Positions 17,434 through 27,262 are shown, counted from the stretch's first letter. The stretch is 64,000 bases of DNA from Nostocoides sp. Soil756 (GCF_001428065.1 NZ_LMSE01000005.1:1-64000); one strand, 5' to 3'. Made by a program: numbers and translations. The notes: generated by a model from the sequence alone, not told the origin.

Positions 17434-18552
17434 ATGACGACCTCTTCCTCCGAGGACCCGCACTTCTACCCAGGGCTCGAGGGAGTCGTCGCGTTCGAGA
17501 GTGAGATCGCCGAGCCCGACAAGGAAGGTGGCGCGCTGCGCTACCGCGGCGTCGACATCAACGACCTCGTCGGGCAGGTCTCCTTCGGGCAGGTGTGGGG
17601 GCTGCTCGTCGACGGCGAGCTCGACCCGGGGCTGCCGCCGGCCGAGCCCTTCCCGCTGCCGGTACACACCGGTGACATCCGGGTCGACGTGCAGTCGGGC
17701 ATCGCCCAGCTGGCGCCGGTGTGGGGCTTCAGGCCGCTGCTCGACATCGACGACGACGAGGCTCGCGAGAACCTGGCCCGCGCATCGGTCATGGCGATCT
17801 CGTTCATCGGGCAGTCGGCCCACGGCCAGGGCAGGCCGATGGTGCCGCAGTCCGAGGTCGACAAGGGCCGCACCATCCCCGAGCGGTTCATGATCCGCTG
17901 GCGGGGCGAGCCCGACCCCAAGCACGTCGAGGCCATCGACTCCTACTTCATCTCCGCGGCCGAGCACGGGATGAACGCCTCCACCTTCACCGCCCGGGTC
18001 ATCGCCTCCACCGGGGCCGACGTCGCGGCCTGCCTGTCGGGGGCCATCGGCGCCCTGTCGGGCCCGCTGCACGGCGGCGCCCCCTCACGCGCCCAGCACA
18101 TGATCGAGGGCGTCGAGAAGACCGGCGACGCCACCAAGTACGTCAAGGGCGTCTTCGACCGCAAGGAGCGCCTGATGGGCTTCGGGCACCGGGTCTACCG
18201 GGCCTACGACCCGCGGGCCGCCGTGCTGCGCGACACCTGCAAGCGCCTCGGCGCCCCGCGCTACGAGGTCGCCCTCGAGCTCGAGAAGGCCGCCATCAAG
18301 GAGCTCGCCGAGCGCTACCCCGAGCGCCGGATGGAGACCAACGTCGACTTCTGGGCCGCGGTGCTGCTCGACTTCGCCGAGGTGCCGGGCGAGATGATGA
18401 CGCCGCTGTTCGTGGCCGCCCGCACCGCCGGCTGGTCGGCGCACATCCTCGAGCAGAAGCGCACCGGCCGCCTCATCCGGCCCAGCTCGCGCTACGTCGG
18501 GCCCGGGCCGCGCCCCCTCTCCGACGTGCCGGGCTACCGCGCGCGCGGCTGA
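17434..18552 (+). CDS. citA: Citrate synthase 2
   Basis: A 372-residue citrate synthase of the short gram-positive type. The catalytic residues are in EHGMNASTF (His), GFGHRVYR (His) and METNVDFW (Asp); GPLHGGAPSRA is the substrate-binding region. It condenses oxaloacetate and acetyl-CoA in the TCA cycle. ATG 17434 comes shortly after CGGAGAACCTTCG. The closeness to serC resembles the mycobacterial citA-serC neighbourhood. Confidence 0.93.
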   Translation: MTTSSSEDPHFYPGLEGVVAFESEIAEPDKEGGALRYRGVDINDLVGQVSFGQVWGLLVDGELDPGLPPAEPFPLPVHTGDIRVDVQSGIAQLAPVWGFRPLLDIDDDEARENLARASVMAISFIGQSAHGQGRPMVPQSEVDKGRTIPERFMIRWRGEPDPKHVEAIDSYFISAAEHGMNASTFTARVIASTGADVAACLSGAIGALSGPLHGGAPSRAQHMIEGVEKTGDATKYVKGVFDRKERLMGFGHRVYRAYDPRAAVLRDTCKRLGAPRYEVALELEKAAIKELAERYPERRMETNVDFWAAVLLDFAEVPGEMMTPLFVAARTAGWSAHILEQKRTGRLIRPSSRYVGPGPRPLSDVPGYRARG

Positions 18553-19881
<1,329 letters not shown>

Positions 19882-19890
19882 CGGGCGGCC

Positions 19891-19912
19891 CGGTCAGCCG
19901 CACGGCTGACCG
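19891..19912. terminator. Hairpin between convergent serC and the micropeptide gene
   Basis: CGGTCAGCCG at 19891-19900 is the exact complement of CGGCTGACCG at 19903-19912. It fills the spacer between two converging genes and may terminate both. Confidence 0.6.
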
Positions 19913-19919
19913 CGGCCGC

Positions 19920-20006
19920 TCAGCGCGTGGCGGCGTAGACCGCGGCGACGACCAGCAGCACCGCGAGGACGCCGAGGGTCATCCGGCGGCGGAACAGCGG
20001 GGTCAC
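19920..20006 (-). CDS. 28-residue single-helix membrane peptide coupled to the MFS gene
   Basis: GTG 20006 overlaps the MFS stop as GTGA. The peptide begins VTPLFRRRMT and is then one hydrophobic helix (LGVLAVLLVVAAVYAATR) to the stop, a positive-inside single-pass membrane protein. It is below the size most gene finders report. Coupled translation with a transporter suggests a small regulatory or stabilising subunit; function unknown. Confidence 0.55.
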   Translation of the reverse strand: MTPLFRRRMTLGVLAVLLVVAAVYAATR

Positions 20007-21307
20007 CGGACCGGCTCGGGCATCGGCACGTGCGGGTCGTGGTCGCGCGCGACGGGCACCGTGGTGACGGTGACCCGTGGGCGGCGCTGGGACTCGTAGC
20101 TCACCCGGACATTCTCGGCCCGCGCGAGCCACACCGACACCGCGACCAGCGTGACGCCCACGGCGAGGGCTCCGACGCCGATGGTCCAGCGCGGCCCGAA
20201 CTGCTCCGAGATCCAGCCGATCATAGGGGCCCCGACCGGCGTGCCCCCCATGAAGATCGCCATGTACAGGGCCATCACCCGGCCGCGCATCTCGGGCGCC
20301 ACGCGGGTCTGCACCATCGCGTTGGCGGTGGTCACGGCGGTGAGGGCGGTGAGCCCGACCGGGACCAGCGCGACCGCGAAGGTCCAGTACGTCGGTGCCG
20401 CGGCCGCGATCGCGGCCGAGGCGGTGAACCCGACCAGGGCGACCAGCAGCACCCGCAGCCGCGGCTCGCTACGGCGGGCCGAGAGCAGCGCAGCCGTGAG
20501 CGAGCCGACGGCCATGATCGAGCCCAGCAGCCCGAACTCGCTGGCGCCCTTGCCGAAGACCTTGGTGGCCATCAGCGCCATGGTGATCTGGAAGTTCATC
20601 CCGAAGGTGCCGAGGACGAAGACCAGCAGCATCACGAGCTGGATGTCGCGGCGGTGCTTGACGTACGCGAAGCCCTCGCGGATGCCGCCGCGGCCCTTGC
20701 GGCGGGTGGGCGAGCGCAGCTCCGAGACCTTGAGCATCACCAGGGCGGCCAGCACGAAGACGAAGGTCAGGGTGTTGAGCAGCAGCGCCTGCCCCGTCCC
20801 CCACCAGGCGATGACGAGCCCGGCCACGCCCGGGCCGATGAGCCGGCCGGCGTTGAACGAGGCCGAGTTGAGCGCCACGGCGTTGGTGAGCCGGTCGGGC
20901 GGCACCATCTCGGAGACGAACACCTGGCGGGCGGGGTTGTCGATGGCGGTCGTGACGCCCTGCACCAGGGCGATGACGTACACGTGCCAGAGCTGGGCGG
21001 TGCCGGTGACGGCCAGCAGCCCGAGCACCAGGCTGGTGACGGCCAGCATGGTCTGGGTGACCAGCAGGATGCGGCGGCGCGCGAAGCGGTCGGCGATGAG
21101 GCCGCTCCACGGGGCCAGGAGCAGGAACGGCAGGAACTGCAGACCGGTGACCACGCCGAGCGCGGTGGCCGAGCCGGGGGTGAGGACGGTGAGCACCAGC
21201 CAGTCCTGGCCGACGCGGCCGACCCAGGTCCCGACGTTGGAGACGAAGCCGCCGAGGAACCACAGCCGGTAGTTGCGGATCTCGAGCGAGGTGAAGGTGG
21301 GGCTCAT
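20003..21307 (-). CDS. MFS exporter in a MarR-controlled operon
   Basis: A 434-residue MFS protein (EntS/MFS_3-like; starts SLEIRNYRLWFLGGFVSNVG) with the loop motif GLIADRFARRRIL and the NPARQVFVSEMV stretch typical of this branch. ATG 21307 overlaps the MarR stop (ATGA), so the repressor and pump are co-translated. A 28-residue peptide follows with another overlap. Likely drug or toxic-metabolite efflux; substrate unknown. Confidence 0.88.
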   Translation of the reverse strand: MSPTFTSLEIRNYRLWFLGGFVSNVGTWVGRVGQDWLVLTVLTPGSATALGVVTGLQFLPFLLLAPWSGLIADRFARRRILLVTQTMLAVTSLVLGLLAVTGTAQLWHVYVIALVQGVTTAIDNPARQVFVSEMVPPDRLTNAVALNSASFNAGRLIGPGVAGLVIAWWGTGQALLLNTLTFVFVLAALVMLKVSELRSPTRRKGRGGIREGFAYVKHRRDIQLVMLLVFVLGTFGMNFQITMALMATKVFGKGASEFGLLGSIMAVGSLTAALLSARRSEPRLRVLLVALVGFTASAAIAAAAPTYWTFAVALVPVGLTALTAVTTANAMVQTRVAPEMRGRVMALYMAIFMGGTPVGAPMIGWISEQFGPRWTIGVGALAVGVTLVAVSVWLARAENVRVSYESQRRPRVTVTTVPVARDHDPHVPMPEPVR

Positions 21308-21747
21308 TCGGCGGCCACCCGTTCCAGCAGCGCGGTCGCCTCGAGCAGGAGGGCGCGCTCGTCGTCGCCGAGGTGCTCGAGCCGGGTCGCGAGCCACTGG
21401 TCCCGACGACGGCGGGTCTCCTTGATGGTGCGCCGGCCCTCGGACGTGAGGCTGAGGATGACCTGGCGGCCGTCGGCCGGGTCGTCGGAGCGCGAGACCA
21501 GGCCGCGCTCGACGAGGGTGCCGACGGTACGGCTGATGCTGGGCGCCGAGACCTGCTCGATCTCGGCGATCTCCTTGGGGGTGCGCGGGCCGTCCTCGAG
21601 CCGGACCAGGATCGAGAACTGGTGCGGCGCGACGTCCATCGTGCTCTCGAACCGCACCCGGCGCGAGATCCGCATGCAGGCCATGCGCAGGTCGCTCGTC
21701 AGGCGGTCCTTCTGCGCGCGGCTCATGGCGGGGGCGGATGCAGGCAC
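21304..21747 (-). CDS. MarR-family transcriptional repressor
   Basis: A 147-residue winged-helix regulator with QFSILVRLEDGPRTPKEIAE, the recognition helix SAPSISRTVGTLVERGLV and the wing SDDPADGRQVILSLT. GTG 21747 has GGAGA six bases upstream; ATG 21726 and GTG 21786 are alternatives. A 28-bp inverted repeat lies at its promoter, and the downstream partner is an MFS pump, giving the classical autorepressed MarR-efflux arrangement. Confidence 0.92.
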   Translation of the reverse strand: MPASAPAMSRAQKDRLTSDLRMACMRISRRVRFESTMDVAPHQFSILVRLEDGPRTPKEIAEIEQVSAPSISRTVGTLVERGLVSRSDDPADGRQVILSLTSEGRRTIKETRRRRDQWLATRLEHLGDDERALLLEATALLERVAAE

Positions 21748-21778
21748 GGCGTTCTCCAGCAGGTCGTACGGGGATGTC

Positions 21779-21806
21779 GTTAGCACAAGTCATTACTTGT
21801 GCTAAC
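21779..21806. promoter_or_regulatory. 28-bp operator palindrome upstream of the MarR gene
   Basis: GTTAGCACAAGT (21779-21790) and ACTTGTGCTAAC (21795-21806) are exact inverted 12-bp arms around CATT. The minus-strand -35/-10-like TTAGCA and GCTAAC fall inside the arms, so binding of the MarR protein would block transcription. Confidence 0.8.
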
Positions 21807-21880
21807 TATTCCACATCAGCGACTGGCCCACGTCCGGTTCGCGGGTGACATGCCGCCGACGACCTCCACGGCGCACTCCG

Positions 21881-22128
21881 GCGCACCGGCCAAGCTGCAG
21901 CGCACCGGCCAAGCTGCGGCGCACCGGCCAAGCTGCAGCGCACCGGCCCCATGTGACCGGTGCGGAGCGAGCTCGCCGCGGCCCCGCAGCATCACCGGTG
22001 CAGCAGGGACTCACCCCCACCCCGCAGCGCACCGGCCAGGCTGCAGCGCACCGGCCAGGCTGCAGCACACTGGCCCCATGTGACCGGTGCGGAGCGAGCT
22101 CGCCCCGGCCCCGCAGCATCACCGGTGC
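21881..22128. repeat. Cluster of 19-bp tandem repeats and a duplicated 57-bp block
   Basis: The 546-bp gap between the MarR operator and the NCS2 gene holds no convincing gene. A 19-bp unit GCGCACCGGCCAAGCTGCA runs 3.5 times from 21881 to 21948 and, with one change (AGGCT), 2.5 times from 22027 to 22075. After each run comes a nearly identical 57-bp block (21945-22001 and 22072-22128, one difference seen) beginning GGCCCCATGTGACCGGTGC. Copies run head to tail without unique spacers. Confidence 0.85.
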
Positions 22129-22252
22129 GGCGCGGGCTCGCCCCGGCGCGGCGGCATCCACCGGTTCGACCCGCCGCGACCGATCCGCGGCGCGCCGCAC
22201 CCGGGCGGCGCTGGCCGAGGAGCATCGCGGACCCTCGACACAGGGGTCCATG

Positions 22253-22285
22253 CACGAGACCCCGGCTCGCAGCCGGGGTCTCGTG
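22253..22285 (-). terminator. Hairpin terminator downstream of the NCS2 permease
   Basis: CACGAGACCCCGGCT at 22253-22267 pairs perfectly with AGCCGGGGTCTCGTG at 22271-22285 across a three-base loop. It lies about 70 bases beyond the permease stop, directly past a second small palindrome. Confidence 0.7.
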
Positions 22286-22289
22286 GGCA

Positions 22290-22308
22290 TTTCGGGGTGA
22301 CCCCGAAA
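22290..22308. repeat. Dispersed palindrome TTTCGGGGTGACCCCGAAA, copy 1
   Basis: A 19-bp near-perfect palindrome. The same sequence with flanking matches recurs at 44504-44522, again downstream of a minus-strand gene and again followed by a strong hairpin. Confidence 0.75.
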
Positions 22309-22352
22309 AGCGGGGGCTGGTGGGCCGCGTGGGACTGTGGCGCGGGTGGGGC

Positions 22353-23855
22353 TCAGCCGGTGAAGGCCGCCGTGATGGGCTCGATGAAGAAGTAGACGAC
22401 GAACAGCCCGGCCGTCACCCACATCATCGGATGCACCTGAGCGACCTTGCCGCGCACGATCTTGATGACCACGTACGCCACGAACCCCGCGCCGATACCG
22501 ACGGTGATGGAGTACGTGAACGGCATCAGGATGATCGTCAGGAAGGCCGGGATGGCGATCTCGACGTCGTCCCAGGCGATCTCCTTGACCTGCTGCATCA
22601 TCAGGAAGCCGACCAGCACCAGGGCCGGCACGGCGGCCTCGTTGGGGATGATCTCGACCAGCGGTGCGAACACCACCGCCACGAGGAACAGCACACCGGT
22701 GACCACCGACGCGAGCCCGGTGCGAGCCCCCTCCCCGACGCCCGAGGCGGACTCGATGTAGGAGGTGTTCGACGAGACCCCGGCTGCGCCACCGGCGGCC
22801 GCGGCGATCGAGTCGACGACCAGGATGCGCTGGGTGCTGGGCGGGTTGCCCTCCTCGTCGAGGAGGCCGGCCTCGGCCCCGATGGCCGTCATCGTCCCCA
22901 TGGTGTCGAAGAAGTCGGCCAGCATCAGGGTGAAGATGAGCAGCACCGCCGCCACGACGCCGACCCGCGAGAACGAGCCGAGCAGGTTGAACTCGCCCAG
23001 CGTGCCGAAGCTGATCGGGTCGATGTGGTCGGGCCAGGTGGGGACGTTGAGGTTCCAGCCCCGCGGGTTGACGATGTTGTTGCCGGCGGAGTCCTGTCCG
23101 GTGACGGTGGGGCCGACCTTGGCGATGGCCTCGATGACGAAGGCGACCACCGTCATCGTGATGATCGAGATGATGATGGCGCCCTTCACCTTGCGCACCC
23201 AGAGGGCGATGATCAGCACCACGCCGAGCGCGAAGACCAGGGTGGGCCAGCCCGCGAGCTGTCCGCCGATGCCGAGCTCGACCGGCACCGGGCCGGTGCC
23301 GGTGCGGCGCACGAAGCCCGCGTCGACCAGCCCGATGAGCGCGATGAAGAGCCCGATGCCCACCGAGATCGCGACCTTGAGCTGCGCCGGGACGGCGTGG
23401 AACACCGCCTGCCGGAACCCGGTGAGGACGAGCACGAGGATGACGACGCCCTCGATCACCACCAGCCCCATGGCGTCGGCCCAGGTCATCTTGCTCGCGA
23501 TGGCGTAGGCGACGAAGGCGTTGAGCCCGAGGCCGGTCGCCAGCGCCAGCGGGTAGTTGGCGACGAGCCCCATGAGGATGGTGAGCACGCCGGCCACGAG
23601 GGCGGTACCGGCCGCGATGGCGGGCAGGTTGGGGGCCGCACCCCCGCCGAGGAACTTCCCGTCGGCGTCCTTGACGAAGCCCAGGATGAGCGGGTTGAGC
23701 ACGACGATGTAGGCCATCGTGAAGAAGGTGGCGACGCCGCCGCGGATCTCGCGGCCGAGGGTCGAGCCCCGCTCGCCGATGTGGAAGAACCGTTCGAGGG
23801 CGTTGTCCGGGGCGGCGCTCTTGGCGGGCCCGGCGGTGGTGGTGGTCTCGGCCAT
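22353..23855 (-). CDS. NCS2-family purine permease (AzgA-like hypoxanthine/guanine/adenine)
   Basis: A 500-residue membrane protein with about 12-14 helices. EIRGGVATFFTMAYIVVLNP at the start and FFDTMGTMTAIG, SSNTSYIESASGV and GARTGLASVVTG are signatures of the AzgA subfamily, which imports purine bases with protons. TAGCCT is six bases before ATG 23855, so the mRNA is probably leaderless. Terminator hairpins follow the stop. Confidence 0.93.
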   Translation of the reverse strand: MAETTTTAGPAKSAAPDNALERFFHIGERGSTLGREIRGGVATFFTMAYIVVLNPLILGFVKDADGKFLGGGAAPNLPAIAAGTALVAGVLTILMGLVANYPLALATGLGLNAFVAYAIASKMTWADAMGLVVIEGVVILVLVLTGFRQAVFHAVPAQLKVAISVGIGLFIALIGLVDAGFVRRTGTGPVPVELGIGGQLAGWPTLVFALGVVLIIALWVRKVKGAIIISIITMTVVAFVIEAIAKVGPTVTGQDSAGNNIVNPRGWNLNVPTWPDHIDPISFGTLGEFNLLGSFSRVGVVAAVLLIFTLMLADFFDTMGTMTAIGAEAGLLDEEGNPPSTQRILVVDSIAAAAGGAAGVSSNTSYIESASGVGEGARTGLASVVTGVLFLVAVVFAPLVEIIPNEAAVPALVLVGFLMMQQVKEIAWDDVEIAIPAFLTIILMPFTYSITVGIGAGFVAYVVIKIVRGKVAQVHPMMWVTAGLFVVYFFIEPITAAFTG

Positions 23856-23931
23856 GGCGGCAGGCTAGTGGTGTCGCGGGGTGGACGCGTGACCGGCGTC
23901 CGACGGCGAGACGGGGCGGTGCTCGCGCGGG

Positions 23932-24020
23932 GTCCCGGGCCCGATCCGGCCGTGTCCCGGGCCCGATCCGGCCGGGTCCCGGGTCCGACCGGGCCGCGGG
24001 CCCGGGTCCGACCCGACCGG
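23932..24020. repeat. 22-bp-period tandem repeat in a divergent promoter region
   Basis: Units starting GTCCCGGGCCCGATCCGGCC occur at 23932 and 23954, with a changed third at 23976 and a decayed fourth near 23998. The array lies between the divergent NCS2 and DUF2530 genes, about two DNA turns per unit. Confidence 0.7.
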
Positions 24021-24048
24021 CGCCCGCCCGCGTGGCTACGCTGGCCCC

Positions 24049-24309
24049 GTGACCGACAAGAGCCCCCGACCGACCCGAGCCCCCCTCGGGGAGTCGGCGC
24101 CGGTCGACCCGCCCTCCGTGCCGGCGCGCAGCATCGCCCTGGTCGGGACCGGCGCCTGGGTGTTGGCGCTCGTCGTCTGCCTGCTGGTGCCGGCGCTGCA
24201 CACCGGAGCACGCTCGTGGTGGCCGTGGGCGTGCGTCACCGGCATCGCGCTCGGGGTGTTCGCCTGGGCCTACATCCGGCGCGGGCGCGGGAACGCCGCA
24301 GGGGCCTGA
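24049..24309 (+). CDS. DUF2530 small membrane protein
   Basis: An 86-residue protein: a Pro-rich cytoplasmic start, then two helices (about residues 30-50 and 60-77) with HTGARSWWPWACVTGIALG between and into the second, which is characteristic of DUF2530. Function unknown. TACGCT lies six bases before GTG 24049. It neighbours DUF3027, as in mycobacteria. Confidence 0.85.
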   Translation: MTDKSPRPTRAPLGESAPVDPPSVPARSIALVGTGAWVLALVVCLLVPALHTGARSWWPWACVTGIALGVFAWAYIRRGRGNAAGA

Positions 24310-24339
24310 GCCGGCCCGACCGCCGCTCCCCCGCAGGGA

Positions 24340-25086
24340 TCAGGAGAGCTCGACCGCGGTGTCGTCGAGGATGGGCTCGCCGATGCGCTCGGGGGTGGGC
24401 GCGGGCGCGTCGGCCTCGGAGTGCGCGCCGCAGCCGTGGTCGAGGCTGACCACCCGACCGTCGGACGGGGACCACGCGTTGGCGCAGACACCGAAGACCG
24501 AGCGCAGCGCCCCCGGCATCGGCAGGAAGAACCCGCAGGACGAGCACGGCATGGGGGCCTTGACCGCCACCGCGGCCTCGGGCCCGTTGTCGCCCTCGTA
24601 CCAGCGCTGGGCCGCGGCCTCGCGACCCTCGGCCGAGAGTACGCGCGGGCGGCCGAGCCCGAGCTCCCAGAACGCCATGGCGTCGACGTCCTCGTCGCCG
24701 GTCGCCTCGAAGCCCGCCACGAGCAGCGGGTCGTCGGCCACGTACGGCGTGACGTCGCCGGGGCCGAGGTCGCCGGGGGCGAGCCGCTCGGCGTAGGGGA
24801 CCCACTCGGGCGAGAGCACGGCACCCTCGCCCGGGACGAGCTCGACCTCGCACACGGTGACGACCTTGGAGCGGGGCACCCGCGCGACGGAGACGGCCCA
24901 GCGCCATCCGACATAGGCGATGGACGCCGAGGCGAAGTAGTGCGTCGCGAGGCGCTCCTCGACCATCTCCATGCCGAGGTGCTCGCCGACGCTGTCGCGT
25001 TCGGCGACGGCGACCAGGGCCTCACGGGCGGTCTCGACCGCGCCCCGGAGGGTGGCGTCCGGCCGGACGGCGGTGGCGGCGGCCAT
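24340..25086 (-). CDS. DUF3027 protein
   Basis: A 248-residue soluble protein. The N-terminal VGEHLGMEMVEERLATHYFA and RWAVSVAR region and the C-terminal cysteine pairs (PCSSCGFFLP, FGVCANAWSPSDGRVVSLDHGCGAH) match DUF3027; the cysteines suggest a zinc-binding site. Function unknown. Its ATG shares a base with the stop of the cold-shock gene (TGATG), so the two are translationally coupled. Confidence 0.9.
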   Translation of the reverse strand: MAAATAVRPDATLRGAVETAREALVAVAERDSVGEHLGMEMVEERLATHYFASASIAYVGWRWAVSVARVPRSKVVTVCEVELVPGEGAVLSPEWVPYAERLAPGDLGPGDVTPYVADDPLLVAGFEATGDEDVDAMAFWELGLGRPRVLSAEGREAAAQRWYEGDNGPEAAVAVKAPMPCSSCGFFLPMPGALRSVFGVCANAWSPSDGRVVSLDHGCGAHSEADAPAPTPERIGEPILDDTAVELS

Positions 25087-25484
25087 CAGAGCTCGAGGTC
25101 GTCGGCGACGGCGTGCAGGACCTGGGCGACCTTGTTGCCGTGGGCCTTGTCGGGGTAGTGACCGCGACGCAGGGACTCCGAGACCGAGTCGAGCAGCTTG
25201 ATGACGTCCTCGACGATGACGACCATCTCGTCGGCGGGCTTGCGGTCGCGGATCTTGCGGTTCGCGGAGACCGACGGCGCGGGGTCGAGCAGCTGCACGG
25301 TCATGGCCTGGGCGCCGCGGCGCCCCTCGACGATGCTGAACTCGATGCGCTGGCCGCCCTTGAGGCCGGGGACGCCCTGGGGCAGCGCCGAGGCAGGGAC
25401 GAACACGTCGCCCTCGCCGGCGTCGCCGGCGACGAAACCGAAGCCCTTCTCGGCATCGAAGAACTTCACCTTGCCAGTCGGCAC
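25086..25484 (-). CDS. Cold-shock-domain protein with actinobacterial C-terminal extension
   Basis: A 132-residue protein. Residues about 1-66 form a cold-shock domain with RNP1 KGFGFV and RNP2 DVFVPAS; the remaining 65 residues are a helical tail (PADEMVVIVEDVIKLLDSVS) absent from E. coli CspA but found in the longer mycobacterial CspB. It binds single-stranded RNA/DNA. GTG 25484 follows GAGGTGGGACC. Coupled with the DUF3027 gene. Confidence 0.9.
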   Translation of the reverse strand: MPTGKVKFFDAEKGFGFVAGDAGEGDVFVPASALPQGVPGLKGGQRIEFSIVEGRRGAQAMTVQLLDPAPSVSANRKIRDRKPADEMVVIVEDVIKLLDSVSESLRRGHYPDKAHGNKVAQVLHAVADDLEL

Positions 25485-25701
25485 GGTCCCACCTCACCCA
25501 TCGTCTGCGTCCGGCGCCCGGTACGGGCACCACGGCCAAGGCTAACCGCTGGAGAGTTGCCCGCGCTGCCGGGTTCCGACGCCCCCCCCGGAGCGATGGC
25601 GCGGCAGGCGTCGTCGGCGGCCGGGAGCGGTGGCGAGCCCCGCCGCCGGCGCTCGCGCGAAACCGGTCGAGGCCGTCGGTGGCGCGTGGCAGGGTTCTCG
25701 C

Positions 25702-27033
25702 ATGCCCGCGCCGCCCGAGACCGACGTGCCGGCGCCCGTGGAGGTCGACCACCGGCTCACCCTGCGCGGGTTCTGGGGTGCGCTGCCCGGGCCGGGGCGC
25801 TGGCTGCTCTCGACCACCGCCGTCTCCACCCTGGGGCGGGGGATGACGCTGCCGTTCACGGTCATCTACATGCACGAGGTCCGCGGCGCACCCCTCGGCG
25901 TGGCCGGGCTGTTGATGGGGCTCCTCGGCCTGGTGGCCGTGGTCGTCACCGCGCCGGTCGGCATCCTCACCGACCGGCTGGGGGCGCGGCCCGTCGTCAT
26001 CGCCGGTCTGCTGGCCCAGGTGCTCGGGGCGGTCGTGATGGCCTTCGCCACCACCGTGCCCACCCTGGCGCTCGCGGTGGGGCTGCTGGGCGTCAGCTTC
26101 GGCATCGGCTGGCCGGCCTTCAACGCCATGATCGCCAGCATCGTGAGCGGCCGGCTGCGCACGCAGTACTTCGGCGTCAACTTCGCGCTGGTCAACCTCG
26201 GCATCGGGCTGGGCGGGGTCGTCAGCGGCTTCCTCGCCGACGTCGAACGCCCGGGCACCTTCACCGCGATCTTCCTCGTCGACGCCGGGTGCGTGCTGGT
26301 GCCGGTGGCCCTCCTGCTCGGGCCGCTGCGGGCGGTCGCCGGGCGCCCCGAGGCCGCGGCGGCCGGAGAGGCGCCGGGCAGCGGATACCTCGCCATCCTG
26401 CGGCGGCCGTCGGTGCTGTGGATCACGGCGCTCACCTTCCTGTCGAGCTTCGTCGGCTACGGCCAGATGGAGGCCGGCTTTCCCGCCTTCGCGCGCCAGG
26501 TCAGCGAGGTCTCGACGCGCACCATCGGGCTCGCCTTCGCCGCCAACACCGCGGTCATCGTGCTGCTCCAGTTCCTGGTGCTGCGGCGCATCGACGGCCA
26601 CCGCCGCACCCGCGTCTTCCTGGTGCTCGTCGCCCTGTGGGTGGCGGCGTGGTCGCTGCTGGGGGCGACCGGGCTGGTCGCGGGCACGCTGGCGGCGGCC
26701 GCGGGCGTGGTGGTCTTCCACGTGCTCTTCGGGCTGGGCGAGACGATGCTGCAGCCCACGGTCCCGGCCATCGTCAACGACCTGGCGAGCGACCGCGACC
26801 GTGGCCGCTACAACGCGGTCTCCGCGATGGCCTTCCAGGTCGGGGCCATCACGGCCCCGGTCACGGCCGGGTGGCTGCTCGACCGCCGGATGGCGGGGGT
26901 GTTCGTGGGGATGCTCGTCGTCTGCCTGGGGCTGGTCGCCCTGCTGGCGCTGGCGCTCGAACGCGTCGTCCCCCCGGCGGCCAACGGCGTGCGCGGCCAT
27001 GACACCCCCGTCGCGGTGCCGGCGACGCGCTGA
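25702..27033 (+). CDS. MFS transporter
   Basis: A 443-residue protein with about 12 helices, the loop motif GILTDRLGARPVV and many small-residue helices. It belongs to the multidrug-exporter-like MFS branch; substrate unknown. It is divergent from the cold-shock gene, as MFS genes are in the comparable mycobacterial region. CAGGGT, a near-match to the leaderless -10, is six bases before ATG. Confidence 0.85.
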   Translation: MPAPPETDVPAPVEVDHRLTLRGFWGALPGPGRWLLSTTAVSTLGRGMTLPFTVIYMHEVRGAPLGVAGLLMGLLGLVAVVVTAPVGILTDRLGARPVVIAGLLAQVLGAVVMAFATTVPTLALAVGLLGVSFGIGWPAFNAMIASIVSGRLRTQYFGVNFALVNLGIGLGGVVSGFLADVERPGTFTAIFLVDAGCVLVPVALLLGPLRAVAGRPEAAAAGEAPGSGYLAILRRPSVLWITALTFLSSFVGYGQMEAGFPAFARQVSEVSTRTIGLAFAANTAVIVLLQFLVLRRIDGHRRTRVFLVLVALWVAAWSLLGATGLVAGTLAAAAGVVVFHVLFGLGETMLQPTVPAIVNDLASDRDRGRYNAVSAMAFQVGAITAPVTAGWLLDRRMAGVFVGMLVVCLGLVALLALALERVVPPAANGVRGHDTPVAVPATR

Positions 27034-27091
27034 CCACCCGCCGCCCAGCCGACCCCTGGCCCCCGCTCCCCGCGCAGAGGGAGCCGCCACA

Positions 27092-27223
27092 CAGGTCCGG
27101 ATGCTCCCAGATCCGGGCCACCCTGCCGCACCCGCCCGTACCGGCCCGGCCCACCAACCGGAGCACCCATCTGACTGCTCCGAAGGGTGAGCGGCGGTCC
27201 AGGAACGGGAGCATCCGGACCTG
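27092..27223. repeat. 132-bp element bounded by 17-bp inverted repeats
   Basis: CAGGTCCGGATGCTCCC at 27092-27108 is exactly complementary to 27207-27223. A smaller inverted pair (GGAGCA near 27159, TGCTCC near 27176) lies inside. No open frame of note. It sits between two convergent genes. Confidence 0.65.
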
Positions 27224-27262
27224 GACCACACCACCCCTTCCGTGCCGGGCCGCACCTACGGC

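Noticed and set aside
21881-22128. Possible CRISPR array
   Set aside because: Repeats abut each other with no unique spacers of constant length and there are no cas genes in the window.
21802-22300. Open frames through the 21.9-22.3 kb repeat cluster
   Set aside because: The translations merely mirror the DNA repeats in every frame; no start signal or family match.
27092-27223. Insertion sequence
   Set aside because: No transposase open frame and no visible target duplication; kept only as an inverted-repeat element.
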